Positions 34,655 to 43,927 of a stretch of 64,000 bases of DNA are shown here, in pieces; the stretch's first letter is position 1; each line of letters starts with the position of its first letter. Made by a program: the position numbers and the translations under genes. Source of the stretch: Faecalibacterium prausnitzii (GTDB taxonomy: Bacteria; Bacillota; Clostridia; Oscillospirales; Ruminococcaceae); NCBI RefSeq assembly GCF_003324185.1, contig NZ_PXUP01000009.1, positions 62,001-126,000 on the forward strand, given 5' to 3'. The notes beneath the pieces are model-generated. The model worked only from the letters and a program-made list of their open reading frames with translations. It was not told the origin of the DNA and did not search any database.

Positions 34655-34806
34655 GAGTCGCTTTTGTCTGTTTCGTCCAGCCGCAGCGGCGGCAAGTCTG
34701 CAGCCAGCAGCTGCTGCTCGGCGCGGGTCTGCGCGTCCTGCAAAAGCTGCACAGCCTGCACACTGGCGCGGAACAGCTCAAAGTACATGGCCTTGTAATC
34801 CGGCAC
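34651..34806 (-). CDS. Small helical protein (51 aa)
   Basis: GTG 34806 is preceded 6 nt upstream by AGGGGGTG; the product reads 'PDYKAMYFELFRASVQAV' then a charged helix with 'QDAQTRAEQQLLA', probably one long amphipathic coiled coil. Similar short proteins are common and unnamed in this group. Its stop overlaps the thioesterase stop tail to tail. Function unknown. Confidence 0.6.
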   Translation of the reverse strand: MPDYKAMYFELFRASVQAVQLLQDAQTRAEQQLLAADLPPLRLDETDKSDS

Positions 34807-34913
34807 GGTGCACACCCCCTTTGCGTTTCTGTGGGTAGTCTGCCCCGCAGCCTGCGCCCCGATACGCCGGACGAACCCCGCAGACAATGATTGACACCTG
34901 ATATGAGGAGCTT

Positions 34914-36587
34914 ATGAAAAACAAAAACTTATCCTGGGCGGGGGCGCTGTTCGTCTTTGCCCTGCTGCTGTGGTGCACGGCGGTGACCCCCGGCAAGGTG
35001 GCCGACCCCGCCACCTACACCTGTGCGGTGTACAGCACTTTCTTTTCCCTGCTGCCGCCGGTCATTGCCATCGTGCTGGCGCTGAACACCAAGGAGGTGT
35101 ACACCTCGCTGCTGGTGGGCATTGCTTCCGGTGCGCTGCTGTATGCCAACGGCAACCTTGAGCTGGCGCTGAACACCCTGTTCTTCAACGAGGACGGCGG
35201 CATGATCACCAAGCTGTCGGACTCCGGCAACGTGGGCATTCTGGCCTTTCTGGTGATGCTGGGCATTCTGGTGGCGCTGATGAACAAGGCGGGCGGCTCG
35301 GCAGCCTTCGGGCGCTGGGCGTCCACCCACATCCACAGCCGGGCGGGCGCACAGTTTGCCACCCTGCTGCTGGGCGTGATGATCTTTGTGGACGACTACT
35401 TCAACTGCCTGACCGTTGGCTCGGTGATGCGCCCGGTGACCGACCGGCAGAAGGTGTCCCGCGCAAAGCTGGCTTACCTGATCGATTCCACCGCCGCGCC
35501 CATCTGCATCATTGCGCCGGTGTCCAGCTGGGCGGCTGCGGTCACCTCCAGCGTCCCGGCGGGCTCTGGCATCAACGGCTTTACCATGTTCCTGCGCACC
35601 ATTCCTTATAACTATTACGCCGTCATGACCGTTGTGATGAGCCTGTTCCTCATCTTTACCGGGGCGGAGTTCGGCCCCATGAAGCTGAACGAGGACAACG
35701 CCAAAAACGGCGACCTGTTTACCACCGCCGACCGTCCCTATGGCGACGATGTGGACGATGGGAATGACACCAACGGTCACGTCATCGACCTGATCGCACC
35801 GGTGCTGGTGCTGATCGCGGCCTGCATCTTCGGCATGGTGTACACCGGCGGCTTCTTTGAGGGCGTGGACTTCATCACCGCCTTTGCGGACTGCAACGCT
35901 TCGGCGGGTCTGGTGCTGGGCAGCAGCATCGCCCTGCTGTTCACCTTTGTATTTTACCGGGTACGCGGCGTGATGACCTTTCAGGACTTTGCCGCCTGCA
36001 TCCCCGAGGGCTTCAAGGCCATGGTCAGCCCCATGCTGATTTTGTCCCTTGCATGGACGCTGTCCGGCATGACCGGCCTGCTGGGCGCAAAGTATTATGT
36101 GGCAAACCTGCTGGGCAATTCTGCGGCGGCGCTGCAGTATCTGCTGCCGTTCATCATCTTCCTTGTGGCGGTGTTCCTTGCCTTTGCCACCGGCACTTCC
36201 TGGGGCACCTTCTCCATCCTGATCCCCATCGTCTGTCAGGCATTCCCGGACGGCGAGATGCTGGTGGTGTCCATTGCCGCCTGCCTGTCCGGCGCGGTGT
36301 GCGGCGACCACTGCTCTCCCATCTCGGATACCACCATTATGGCTTCGGCGGGCGCACATTGCAGCCATGTGAACCACGTTTCCACCCAGCTGCCTTACGC
36401 CATTACGGCGGCAGCCTGCTCGGCGGTGTGCTACATCATCACCGGCCTTGCACAGGCAGTGCTGGGCAGCCGCGCAAGCCTTGTCACCTCGCTGGTGCTG
36501 CTGGTGGTAGCCATCGTGCTGGAACTGGCGGTGCTCAGCGTCATCCGCGCCCGCACCCGGGCAAAAACTTCCGGGGATGCTGTGTAA
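34914..36587 (+). CDS. NhaC-family Na+/H+ antiporter
   Basis: 557 residues, about 12 helices. 'FVDDYFNCLTVGSVMRPVTD' and 'SWGTFSILIPIV', plus 'GDHCSPISDTTIMASAGAHC', are hallmarks of the NhaC/YqkI group. It exchanges Na+ for H+, or in relatives organic acids. SD AGGAG precedes ATG at 34914. A hydrophilic loop around 255-285 is rich in Asp/Asn. Confidence 0.9.
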   Translation: MKNKNLSWAGALFVFALLLWCTAVTPGKVADPATYTCAVYSTFFSLLPPVIAIVLALNTKEVYTSLLVGIASGALLYANGNLELALNTLFFNEDGGMITKLSDSGNVGILAFLVMLGILVALMNKAGGSAAFGRWASTHIHSRAGAQFATLLLGVMIFVDDYFNCLTVGSVMRPVTDRQKVSRAKLAYLIDSTAAPICIIAPVSSWAAAVTSSVPAGSGINGFTMFLRTIPYNYYAVMTVVMSLFLIFTGAEFGPMKLNEDNAKNGDLFTTADRPYGDDVDDGNDTNGHVIDLIAPVLVLIAACIFGMVYTGGFFEGVDFITAFADCNASAGLVLGSSIALLFTFVFYRVRGVMTFQDFAACIPEGFKAMVSPMLILSLAWTLSGMTGLLGAKYYVANLLGNSAAALQYLLPFIIFLVAVFLAFATGTSWGTFSILIPIVCQAFPDGEMLVVSIAACLSGAVCGDHCSPISDTTIMASAGAHCSHVNHVSTQLPYAITAAACSAVCYIITGLAQAVLGSRASLVTSLVLLVVAIVLELAVLSVIRARTRAKTSGDAV

Positions 36588-36668
36588 AAATTCCGCTATG
36601 CAGCGGGGCATTTTCGTGGTATACTAGCCGTATAGCAAGAAAACTAAAGCATTGGAGGCGCATGACCC

Positions 36669-37124
36669 ATGCTGGAAAAAGCTTTTCAGGACGTCTACAC
36701 CAAATTCAAGCTGCATTTTTACCAGAACGTGTTCCAGCGCTTTGCCACCCGTGAGGCTACCCTGACCACGGTGGAGTCCTTCTGCATGGAGGGCATCATG
36801 GCGATGGGCGAGCCCACCATCGCGGAGTTTTCCCGCATGATGCAGATCTCCACCCCCAATGCGGCGTACAAGATCGGCAGTCTGGTGAAAAAGGGCTATG
36901 TGGAAAAGATCCAGTCCACCACCGACCGGCGGGAGTACCATCTGCGCCCCACCCAGAAGTATATCGACTACTACAACATCAGTTACTCTTACCTGCACAC
37001 CGTAGTGGAGCGTGCCCGGCAGCGCTTTACCCCCGAGGAATGCGCAAAGCTGGAGCAAATGCTTACCATCGTGAGCACCGAGCTGATGCCGGAACTGGAC
37101 ATACTGAAAAAAGGCGAGGAATAA
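36669..37124 (+). CDS. MarR-family transcription regulator
   Basis: 151 residues. Winged helix 'PTIAEFSRMMQISTPNAAYKI' and wing 'QSTTDRREYHLRPTQ', flanked by the long dimer helices of MarR proteins. An extended -10 (TGG-TATACT, 36620-36625) lies upstream. Regulated genes are unknown; the NhaC antiporter is the nearest candidate. A terminator follows immediately. Confidence 0.88.
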   Translation: MLEKAFQDVYTKFKLHFYQNVFQRFATREATLTTVESFCMEGIMAMGEPTIAEFSRMMQISTPNAAYKIGSLVKKGYVEKIQSTTDRREYHLRPTQKYIDYYNISYSYLHTVVERARQRFTPEECAKLEQMLTIVSTELMPELDILKKGEE

Positions 37125-37131
37125 AAACGAT

Positions 37132-37171
37132 AAAACGGCTGCTGCACAAGAACGTGCAGCAGCCGTTTTGC
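37132..37171. terminator. Bidirectional terminator after marR
   Basis: A 16-bp stem AAAACGGCTGCTGCAC (37132-37147) with its complement at 37154-37169. Confidence 0.88.
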
Positions 37172-37179
37172 ATATCTCG

Positions 37180-37593
37180 TTACAGCACCATAAACAGCGT
37201 ACCGGCGGTGATGAGGGCGCAGCCGATGAGGTTTTTGGCGGTGAAGGGCTCGTGCAGCACCACAAAGGCCAGCGCAAGGGTGATGACCACGCTCAGCTTA
37301 TCAATGGGCACTACCTTGGACGCTGCACCCACCTGCAAGGCGTGGTAGTAGCACAGCCAGCTTGCACCCGTGGCAAGGCCGGACAGCACCAGAAACAGCC
37401 AGCTGCGGCGGGAGATATCCGCAATGCCGGTCTGGGTGCCGGTGAGGAACACCATGCCCCAGCTCATCAGCAGCACTACCGCCGTGCGGATGGCGGTGGC
37501 AAGGGTGGAGTTGACCCCCTCGATGCCGATCTTCGCCAGAATCGAGGTAAGGGCAGCGAACACCGCAGACCCCAGCGCGTAAACGAACCACAT
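37180..37593 (-). CDS. EamA-domain membrane protein (half-size)
   Basis: 137 residues, five helices, a single EamA repeat ('GLATGASWLCYYHALQVG', 'IDKLSVVITLALAFVVLHE') where drug/metabolite transporters have two. Single-repeat members work as dimers. ATG 37593 follows AAGGAGG; a GTG three codons upstream is less likely. Substrate unknown. Confidence 0.85.
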   Translation of the reverse strand: MWFVYALGSAVFAALTSILAKIGIEGVNSTLATAIRTAVVLLMSWGMVFLTGTQTGIADISRRSWLFLVLSGLATGASWLCYYHALQVGAASKVVPIDKLSVVITLALAFVVLHEPFTAKNLIGCALITAGTLFMVL

Positions 37594-37661
37594 GGCAAAC
37601 ACCTCCTTTTTGCCCCAGTATACGCCTTTGTGTGACGGAATACAAGGTTGCCGGGAGGAGG

Positions 37662-37768
37662 ACGATTTGGATTGCGCGCCGCGTTGCTCTGCGCATCATC
37701 AGCGGAAAGAATATTTATAATTTCGGAGCACCGGAGCGTCTGCGGACACTCCGGTGCTCCATTTTCAC
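37662..37768 (-). repeat. Dispersed hairpin element, copy 5
   Basis: Bounded by ACGATTT and TTTTCAC; the hairpin arms are GGAGCACCGGAG (37725-37736) and CTCCGGTGCTCC (37749-37760). AT block, CAGCGGAAA and a GCGC-type repeat are in the same order as other copies. It lies in the gap before the his promoter. Confidence 0.8.
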
Positions 37769-37862
37769 GAGAGGGGCTGATGGGTTGAAAAAATTTCGCC
37801 TTCCTGTACAAACGCACTGAAAAATTGTAGGATAAGAATGGAAAAGACGTTCACTTTCACGC

Positions 37863-37891
37863 TTTACAGCTTTACCTAGATAAAGTAAAAT
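37863..37891 (+). promoter_or_regulatory. Histidine operon promoter
   Basis: TTTACA (37863-37868) and TAAAAT (37886-37891) are 17 bp apart. The transcript would begin near 37898, giving a leader of about 117 nt. Confidence 0.7.
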
Positions 37892-37916
37892 AAGAACAGA
37901 AGCCTTTCATCCTATG

Positions 37917-37976
37917 GGCGCGGAGGATGCCGCGCCGGATGTTTTTGTGTATAGAGACGCCGGAATTGTGCCGGCG
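37917..37976 (+). promoter_or_regulatory. Structured leader of the his operon
   Basis: GGCGCGG (37917-37923) pairs with CCGCGCC (37930-37936), followed by GGATGTTTTTG, terminator-like; a second stem CGCCGG/CCGGCG spans 37958-37976. No His-codon run and no T-box sequence were found, so the mechanism, if any, differs from classical his attenuation. Confidence 0.4.
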
Positions 37977-38014
37977 CAGGGAAAGAAACAAGGGAAAGGA
38001 AACGAGGGAGCGAA

Positions 38015-39610
38015 ATGGAGTTCAGTCTGGAGCATTTGCAGCCAAAGGAGCGCGCCTCCTTTGCGCTGCGCAGCCTGTACGAGACGGCAGGCTGCCGCAA
38101 GTACCACATGGGACGGTTCGAGGAGTACAGCCTGTATCAGGAGAACCGCAGCTTTCTGTCGTCGGAGCAGGTCATCACCTTTACCGATTTGGACGGCCGT
38201 CTGCTGGCACTCAAGCCGGACGTGACCCTGTCCATCGCAAAGACGGCGCAGCCCGCCCCGGGCGAGACGCTGCGGTACTACTACCACGAGAACGTCTACC
38301 GCCCCTCCGCCGAAAGCCACACCTTTAAAGAGATCTCCCAGATGGGTCTGGAGCTGCTGGGCGCTGTGGGCGAAGCCGAGGTGCAGCAGGCGGTATGTCT
38401 GGCGGCGCAGTCGCTTGCGGCGCTGGGCGCAGAGTGGGTGCTGGAAGTCAGCCACATGGGCTACCTGTTCGGCCTGTTCGATGCGCTGGGCGTGCCGGAG
38501 GCCGCCCGGGCGCAGCTGCTGGAAAAGCTGCGGCAGAAAAACGCCCACGAACTGCGCGCCGCCGCGCTTTCTGCGGGGCTTTCCGAAACGGCGGCGGACG
38601 CCTTGTGCGGGGTGCTGGAACTTTCCGGCGGGTACGCTACCACCCTTTCCAAGGCGGCGGCGCTCTGCCGCAACCCCGCCATGACCGCCGCCGTGGCAGA
38701 GCTGACCGCCCTAGCGCCCACGCTGGGACGGGCGGGCGGCAGCATCCGGCTGGACCTGACCTTAGCCGGTGAGATGGAATACTACAACGGCCTTGTGTTT
38801 CAGGGCTATCTCAAGGCTTTGCCCCGTCCGCTGCTGAAGGGCGGACGGTACGATTTACTGCTGCAAAAGTTCACCCCCGGGGCGGGTGCTATCGGCTTTG
38901 CGGTGTATCTGGACGAGCTGGACCGGCTGAACGCGATGCCGCCGGTGCAGCATCAGGACACCGGCAAGGTGATGCTGAACGTGGCGCTGCCCAAGGGGCG
39001 GCTGGGCGACAAGGTCTATCATCTGCTGGCTGGCATCGGCTACGGCTGCCCGGAGGACTACAACGCCACCCGCAAGCTGGTGGTGGAAAACCCGGCAGCG
39101 GGCATCCGGTATTTTCTGGTCAAACCCAGCGACGTGGCCATCTATGTGGAGCACGGCGCTGCCGATGTGGGCATCGTGGGCAAGGATATCCTGACCGAGG
39201 CCGCCGCAGACGTGTACGAGCTGCTGGACACCGGTCTTGGCCGCTGCCGGATGTGCGTAGCCGCCCCGGCGGGCTACCGGGACGACCCCAGCCGCCCGGT
39301 GCGGGTGGCCACCAAGTTCGTCAACATTGCAAAGCGCTACTACGCCTCCATGGGGCGGGATATCGATATCATCAAGCTGAACGGCTCCATTGAGCTGGCC
39401 CCCATCCTTGGGCTTTCGGATGTCATCGTGGACATCGTGGAGACCGGCACCACCCTGCGGGAAAACGGCTTGCAGGTGGTCACCGAATTCATGCCCATCT
39501 CGGCGCGGTTCATCGCCAACAAGGCCAGCTACCAGTTCAAGCACCGGCAGATGGACACCATGCTGGAAAAGCTGCGCGACACCTTGCACAAGCAGGAGGA
39601 AGAGAAATGA
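38015..39610 (+). CDS. hisZG: HisZ-HisG fusion: ATP phosphoribosyltransferase with its regulatory subunit
   Basis: 531 residues in one frame. Residues 1 to about 312 are HisZ, a class II aminoacyl-tRNA-synthetase-like regulatory domain ('HMGRFEEYSLYQENRSFL', 'FTDLDGRLLALKPDVT', 'GGRYDLLLQKF'). From about 318 ('VMLNVALPKGRLGDKVY') comes short-form HisG with 'VGIVGKDIL' and the PRPP loop VDIVETGTTLREN. Short HisG normally needs HisZ as a separate protein; here they are joined. It catalyses the first step, ATP plus PRPP, and is the histidine-sensitive point. SD GAGGGAG. Confidence 0.93.
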   Translation: MEFSLEHLQPKERASFALRSLYETAGCRKYHMGRFEEYSLYQENRSFLSSEQVITFTDLDGRLLALKPDVTLSIAKTAQPAPGETLRYYYHENVYRPSAESHTFKEISQMGLELLGAVGEAEVQQAVCLAAQSLAALGAEWVLEVSHMGYLFGLFDALGVPEAARAQLLEKLRQKNAHELRAAALSAGLSETAADALCGVLELSGGYATTLSKAAALCRNPAMTAAVAELTALAPTLGRAGGSIRLDLTLAGEMEYYNGLVFQGYLKALPRPLLKGGRYDLLLQKFTPGAGAIGFAVYLDELDRLNAMPPVQHQDTGKVMLNVALPKGRLGDKVYHLLAGIGYGCPEDYNATRKLVVENPAAGIRYFLVKPSDVAIYVEHGAADVGIVGKDILTEAAADVYELLDTGLGRCRMCVAAPAGYRDDPSRPVRVATKFVNIAKRYYASMGRDIDIIKLNGSIELAPILGLSDVIVDIVETGTTLRENGLQVVTEFMPISARFIANKASYQFKHRQMDTMLEKLRDTLHKQEEEK

Positions 39611-40884
39611 TCAAGCTGTATAATTTTGACGAGCTGAAGCCGGAGGAAATTCTGAACCGGGACATCCGCGCCGAAAAGAACGTAGAGGACGTGGTGGACG
39701 CCATCATTGCGGACGTGCGCACCCGGGGCGACGATGCCCTGAAGGACTACGCCCTGAAATTTGACGGTGCAACAATCGAAAATTTACAGGTGACGCAGGC
39801 GGAGATCGACGAAGCCTTTGCGGGCATGGACCCCTATTTTCTCGAGACCCTGCGGCAGGCGGCGGAGAACATCGAGCAGTTCCACCGCCAGCAGGTACAC
39901 AAGAATTTTGTGATGAACGACCGCCCCGGCATTGTACTGGGGCAGAAATACACCCCCATTGAAAAAGCCGGTGTGTATGTGCCCGGCGGCACGGCGGCGT
40001 ACCCTTCCACCGTGCTCATGGACGTCATTCCTGCCAAGGTGGCAGGGGTGTCCGAGATCGTCATGACCACCCCCGCCGGGAAGGACGGCAAGGTGAACCC
40101 GGTCATTCTGGCCGCTGCCGCCACCGCCGGGGTGACCAAAATTTTCAAGACCGGCGGCGCACAGGCCGTGGCGGCGCTGGCCTACGGTACCCAGAGCATC
40201 CCGGCGGTGGATAAGATCGTAGGCCCCGGCAACATCTACGTTGCTACCGCCAAACGCAAGGTGTTCGGCAAGGTGGGCATTGATATGATCGCTGGCCCCA
40301 GCGAAATTCTGGTGCTGGCAGACGGCAGCTGCAATCCCGCGTGGGTGGCGGCAGACCTGTTAAGTCAGGCCGAGCACGACAGGCTGGCAAGCCCGGTGCT
40401 TGTCACCGACAGCGCAGACCTTGCCAAAGCGGTACAGGCCGAGCTGGAAGTACAAATTCCGCAGCTGCCCCGCGCCGCCATTGCCCGCGCCAGCGTGGAC
40501 GACAACGGCAAGATCATCCTCTGCACCGACCTGCACAAGGCCATCGAGGCCTGCAATATCATCGCGCCGGAACACTTGGAGGTCTGCGTGGAGGACCCCT
40601 TTGGGGTGCTGAACGAGATCCGCAACGCGGGCAGCATTTTCCTTGGCCGCAACGTACCAGAGGCGCTGGGCGATTACTTTGCGGGCCCCAACCACACCCT
40701 GCCCACCAGCGGCACCGCACGCTTTTCCAGCCCGCTGGGCGTGGACGACTTCGTCAAGAAGTCCAGCTTCATTTACTACACCCGGGACGCGCTGGAAGCC
40801 GTTGCGCCCCGCATTGCAGACTTTGCCGAGCGCGAGGGTCTGCACGCCCACGCCCGCAGCGTGACCATTCGATATGAGAAGTAA
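39607..40884 (+). CDS. hisD: Histidinol dehydrogenase
   Basis: 425 residues, standard length. 'AGVYVPGGTAAYPSTVLM', 'GPGNIYVATAKRKVFGKVGID' and 'QAEHD' with zinc/catalytic residues; the C-terminal 'PTSGTARFSSPLGVDDF' is typical. It oxidises histidinol to histidine with two NAD+. Its start overlaps the hisZG stop by 4 bp. Confidence 0.97.
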   Translation: MIKLYNFDELKPEEILNRDIRAEKNVEDVVDAIIADVRTRGDDALKDYALKFDGATIENLQVTQAEIDEAFAGMDPYFLETLRQAAENIEQFHRQQVHKNFVMNDRPGIVLGQKYTPIEKAGVYVPGGTAAYPSTVLMDVIPAKVAGVSEIVMTTPAGKDGKVNPVILAAAATAGVTKIFKTGGAQAVAALAYGTQSIPAVDKIVGPGNIYVATAKRKVFGKVGIDMIAGPSEILVLADGSCNPAWVAADLLSQAEHDRLASPVLVTDSADLAKAVQAELEVQIPQLPRAAIARASVDDNGKIILCTDLHKAIEACNIIAPEHLEVCVEDPFGVLNEIRNAGSIFLGRNVPEALGDYFAGPNHTLPTSGTARFSSPLGVDDFVKKSSFIYYTRDALEAVAPRIADFAEREGLHAHARSVTIRYEK

Positions 40885-40896
40885 GAGGAAACCATT

Positions 40897-41958
40897 ATGA
40901 GCCGTTTTCTTTCCCCTGCCCTGTCCGCTGTCACCCCCTACACGCCCGGGGAGCAGCCGCAGGATCAGCAGTACATCAAACTGAATACCAACGAAAGCCC
41001 CTATCTGCCGTCGCCCCGGGTGGTGGCAGCCGTGAGCGAAGCCGAGGTGGAAAAGCTGCGTCTTTACTCCGACCCCGCCTGTGCCCAGCTGCTGCGCACG
41101 GCGGCGGCGCATTTCGGCTTGCAGCCTTCCCAGGTCATGCCCGGCAACGGCAGCGACGAGAACCTGTTCTTTGCGCTGCGGGCCTTCTGTGACGAGAGCC
41201 ACCCGCTGGCCTTTGCGGATATCACCTACGGCTGCTACGGCGTGTGGTGCGGTCTGCTGCACATTCCTGCCCATATCATTCCGTTAAAAGAGGACTTCAC
41301 CCTTGACCCCGCCGATTACCACGGCCTGCACGAGACCATCGTCATTGCAAACCCCAACGCCCCCACCGGGCTGTGCCTGCCCCGGGATGCCATCGAGGGC
41401 ATTTTGCGATCGAACCCGGACAGCGTGGTCATTGTGGACGAAGCCTATGTGGACTTTGGCGGCGAGAGCTGCGTGCCCCTCATCGACCAATACGAAAACC
41501 TGCTGGTGGTGCAGACCTTCTCCAAATCCCGGCAGCTGGCGGGTGCGCGGCTGGGGCTTGCCATGGGCAATGCGGCGCTGATCGCTGACCTGAACCGGGT
41601 CAAGTTCAGCCTGAACCCCTACAACATCAACCGCCTGACCCTGAAAGCCGGGCAGGCTGCGCTGGAAGATACCGCCTACTTTGAAAAGACCCGCACCGCC
41701 GTTATGGACACCCGCGCATGGACGATGCAGCAGCTGACCGACCGGGGCTTTACCGTACTGGACAGCCGCGCAAACTTTGTGTTTGCCAGCACAGGGCGGA
41801 TAAACGGCGGTGAGCTATACAAAGAGTTAAAGAAAAGCGGCATTCTGGTGCGGCATTTTGATGCGCCGCGCATTGAAAACTGGCTGCGCATCACCATCGG
41901 CACGCCGGAGCAGATGCAGGCGCTGATGGACGCCGTGGACAAAATACTGGAGGTGTGA
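40897..41958 (+). CDS. hisC: Histidinol-phosphate aminotransferase
   Basis: 353 residues, fold-type I. 'LNTNESPYLPSPRVV' at the N-terminus, 'NPNAPTG', 'VDEAYVDFGGESC' and PLP-lysine motif 'FSKSRQLAGARLG'. Converts imidazole-acetol phosphate to histidinol phosphate with glutamate. Confidence 0.96.
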   Translation: MSRFLSPALSAVTPYTPGEQPQDQQYIKLNTNESPYLPSPRVVAAVSEAEVEKLRLYSDPACAQLLRTAAAHFGLQPSQVMPGNGSDENLFFALRAFCDESHPLAFADITYGCYGVWCGLLHIPAHIIPLKEDFTLDPADYHGLHETIVIANPNAPTGLCLPRDAIEGILRSNPDSVVIVDEAYVDFGGESCVPLIDQYENLLVVQTFSKSRQLAGARLGLAMGNAALIADLNRVKFSLNPYNINRLTLKAGQAALEDTAYFEKTRTAVMDTRAWTMQQLTDRGFTVLDSRANFVFASTGRINGGELYKELKKSGILVRHFDAPRIENWLRITIGTPEQMQALMDAVDKILEV

Positions 41959-41960
41959 CA

Positions 41961-42557
41961 ATGGCAGAGCGCATGGTAACGCTGGAACGCAACACCAACG
42001 AGACCCAGATCGAGCTGACCCTTGATCTGGACGGCACCGGCCGCTACGAGATCGACACCGGCTGCGGCTTTCTGAACCACATGCTGGAGCTGTTTGCCCG
42101 GCACGGACGGTTTGATCTGGTGCTCACCTGCCACGGCGATGTGCAGGTGGACTACCACCACACCACCGAGGACGTGGGCATTGCGCTGGGACAGGCCTTT
42201 GCCCGGGCGCTGGGCGAGATGCGCGGCATCTGCCGCTACGGCAGCTTCTACCTGCCCATGGACGAGGCGCTGGTGCTGTGCGCGGTGGATCTTTCCGGCC
42301 GGTGCACCCTGAACTGGGACATCCGCTGCCAGACCGAAAAGGTGGGCGATTTTGACGTGGAGTGCGCCAAGGAGTTCTGGTACGGCTTTGCCCGCTGCGT
42401 GCCCGCAACCGTCCACTTTGTGCAGTTTGCGGGCGAGAACACCCACCACATTCTGGAAGCCTGCTTCAAGGGCGCGGGGCACGCATTGGCCGAGGCCGTG
42501 CGCATCGACGCGGCACACCGGGACGAGATTCCCTCCACGAAAGGACTGCTGGTATGA
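41961..42557 (+). CDS. hisB: Imidazoleglycerol-phosphate dehydratase
   Basis: 198 residues, only the dehydratase domain (no phosphatase fusion as in E. coli). 'GCGFLNHMLELFARHG', 'DYHHTTEDVGIALGQA' and 'GENTHHILEACFKG' contain the manganese-binding histidines. ATG 41961 has GGAGG 7 nt before; a GTG overlapping the hisC stop at 41955 is the alternative. Confidence 0.96.
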   Translation: MAERMVTLERNTNETQIELTLDLDGTGRYEIDTGCGFLNHMLELFARHGRFDLVLTCHGDVQVDYHHTTEDVGIALGQAFARALGEMRGICRYGSFYLPMDEALVLCAVDLSGRCTLNWDIRCQTEKVGDFDVECAKEFWYGFARCVPATVHFVQFAGENTHHILEACFKGAGHALAEAVRIDAAHRDEIPSTKGLLV

Positions 42558-43162
42558 TCGCCATTCTTGATTACGGCGTGGGCAATCTGTTCAGCCTGCG
42601 TTCCAGCTTGCAGCAGCTGGGGCTGCAGGCGGTGGTCACCGCCGACGCCGCTGCCATCCGCGCCGCCGACCGGCTTATCCTGCCGGGGGTGGGCGCATTC
42701 GGGGATGCCATGGCAAAGCTTACCGCCACAGGCCTTGTGCCGGTGCTGAAGGATCAGGCGGAACAGAAGCCCCTGCTGGGCATCTGCCTTGGGATGCAGC
42801 TGCTGTTTGAAAAAAGCTACGAATACGGCGAGCACGCCGGGCTGGGCTTTATCAAAGGCGAGGTCTGCCCGCTGGGGCCCGACCTTGCGGACAAAAGTCT
42901 GAAAGTGCCGCAGATGGGCTGGAACGCCTTGCACATCGTAAAGGATGACCCCCTGTTCCGCTACATCCGCGAGGGCGAGTATGTGTACTACGTCCACAGC
43001 TACTACGGCAAAAACTGCACCGAAAGCACCCTTGCCGTCAGTGATTATTCCATCCCGGTCACCGGCGCGGTGCGGGCGGGGCGGGTGTACGGCACCCAGT
43101 TCCACCCGGAAAAGAGCGGCGACACCGGGCTCAGAATTCTGAAGGCGTTCAGCGAATTGTGA
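42554..43162 (+). CDS. hisH: Imidazole glycerol phosphate synthase, glutamine amidotransferase subunit
   Basis: 202 residues. Class I glutaminase with nucleophile 'GICLGMQLLFEK', and His/Glu in 'QFHPEKSG'. It supplies ammonia to HisF. Start overlaps the hisB stop (ATGA). Confidence 0.96.
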   Translation: MIAILDYGVGNLFSLRSSLQQLGLQAVVTADAAAIRAADRLILPGVGAFGDAMAKLTATGLVPVLKDQAEQKPLLGICLGMQLLFEKSYEYGEHAGLGFIKGEVCPLGPDLADKSLKVPQMGWNALHIVKDDPLFRYIREGEYVYYVHSYYGKNCTESTLAVSDYSIPVTGAVRAGRVYGTQFHPEKSGDTGLRILKAFSEL

Positions 43163-43192
43163 GCGGGCGAGGACGCTAAAGGAGAAACAACT

Positions 43193-43912
43193 ATGCAGCT
43201 ATTTCCAGCCATTGACCTGCGCGGCGGGCAGGTGGTGCGCCTGACACAGGGCGACTACGACCGCATGACCGTTTACGGGCAGGACCCCTGCGCACAGGCA
43301 CGCAGCTTTGTGGCCGCCGGGGCAAAAAATCTTCATGTGGTGGACTTGGACGGTGCCAAGGACGGCACCCTTTCCAACTACGATACCATTGCCGCACTGG
43401 CAAAGCAGGGCGGTTTGTACATCGAGGTAGGCGGCGGCATCCGCACCGAGGAGCGCATTGAAAAATACCTTTCCCTCGGGGTGGGGCGCTGCATTCTGGG
43501 CAGCGTGGCGGTGACGGATTTTGCCTTTACCGCCCGGATGCTGCAAAAATACGGCGATAAAATTGCCGTGGGCGTGGACGCCAAGGACGGCTATGTGGCC
43601 ATCCACGGCTGGAAGGAGGTCAGCGCCGAGCCGGGCGTAGCCTTCTGCAAGCGGCTGGCAGAGGCCGGCTGCACCGCCATCATCTACACCGACATTGCCT
43701 GTGACGGCGCGATGCAGGGCACAAACCTGAGCCTTTACCGGCAATTAGCGGCCCAAGTGCCCGGGGTGGCCTTTACCGCCAGCGGCGGCATCTCCTCTGA
43801 GGCAGAGCTGCTGGAATTGCAGCGCATGGGCACGGCAGCGGCCATTCTGGGCAAAAGTCTGTACACCGGCGCGCTGGACCTTGCCCGCTGCGTGCAGCTG
43901 GTGCAGGACTGA
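43193..43912 (+). CDS. hisA: ProFAR isomerase
   Basis: 239 residues, TIM barrel. Opens with 'FPAIDLRGGQVVRLTQGD'; second phosphate site 'FTASGGISSEAEL'. Catalytic Asp residues lie in AIDLRGG and 'IYTDIACDGAMQG'. Isomerises ProFAR to PRFAR. Confidence 0.96.
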   Translation: MQLFPAIDLRGGQVVRLTQGDYDRMTVYGQDPCAQARSFVAAGAKNLHVVDLDGAKDGTLSNYDTIAALAKQGGLYIEVGGGIRTEERIEKYLSLGVGRCILGSVAVTDFAFTARMLQKYGDKIAVGVDAKDGYVAIHGWKEVSAEPGVAFCKRLAEAGCTAIIYTDIACDGAMQGTNLSLYRQLAAQVPGVAFTASGGISSEAELLELQRMGTAAAILGKSLYTGALDLARCVQLVQD

Positions 43913-43927
43913 GAAAGAGGGAGCTTT

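Noticed and set aside
34929-36611. 560-codon minus-strand frame over the NhaC antiporter
   Set aside because: Antisense shadow; the plus-strand frame has membrane helices, family motifs and a ribosome site.
37892-38014. T-box or His-leader-peptide attenuator before hisZG
   Set aside because: No T-box core sequence and no run of His codons; only two GC-rich stems were found.
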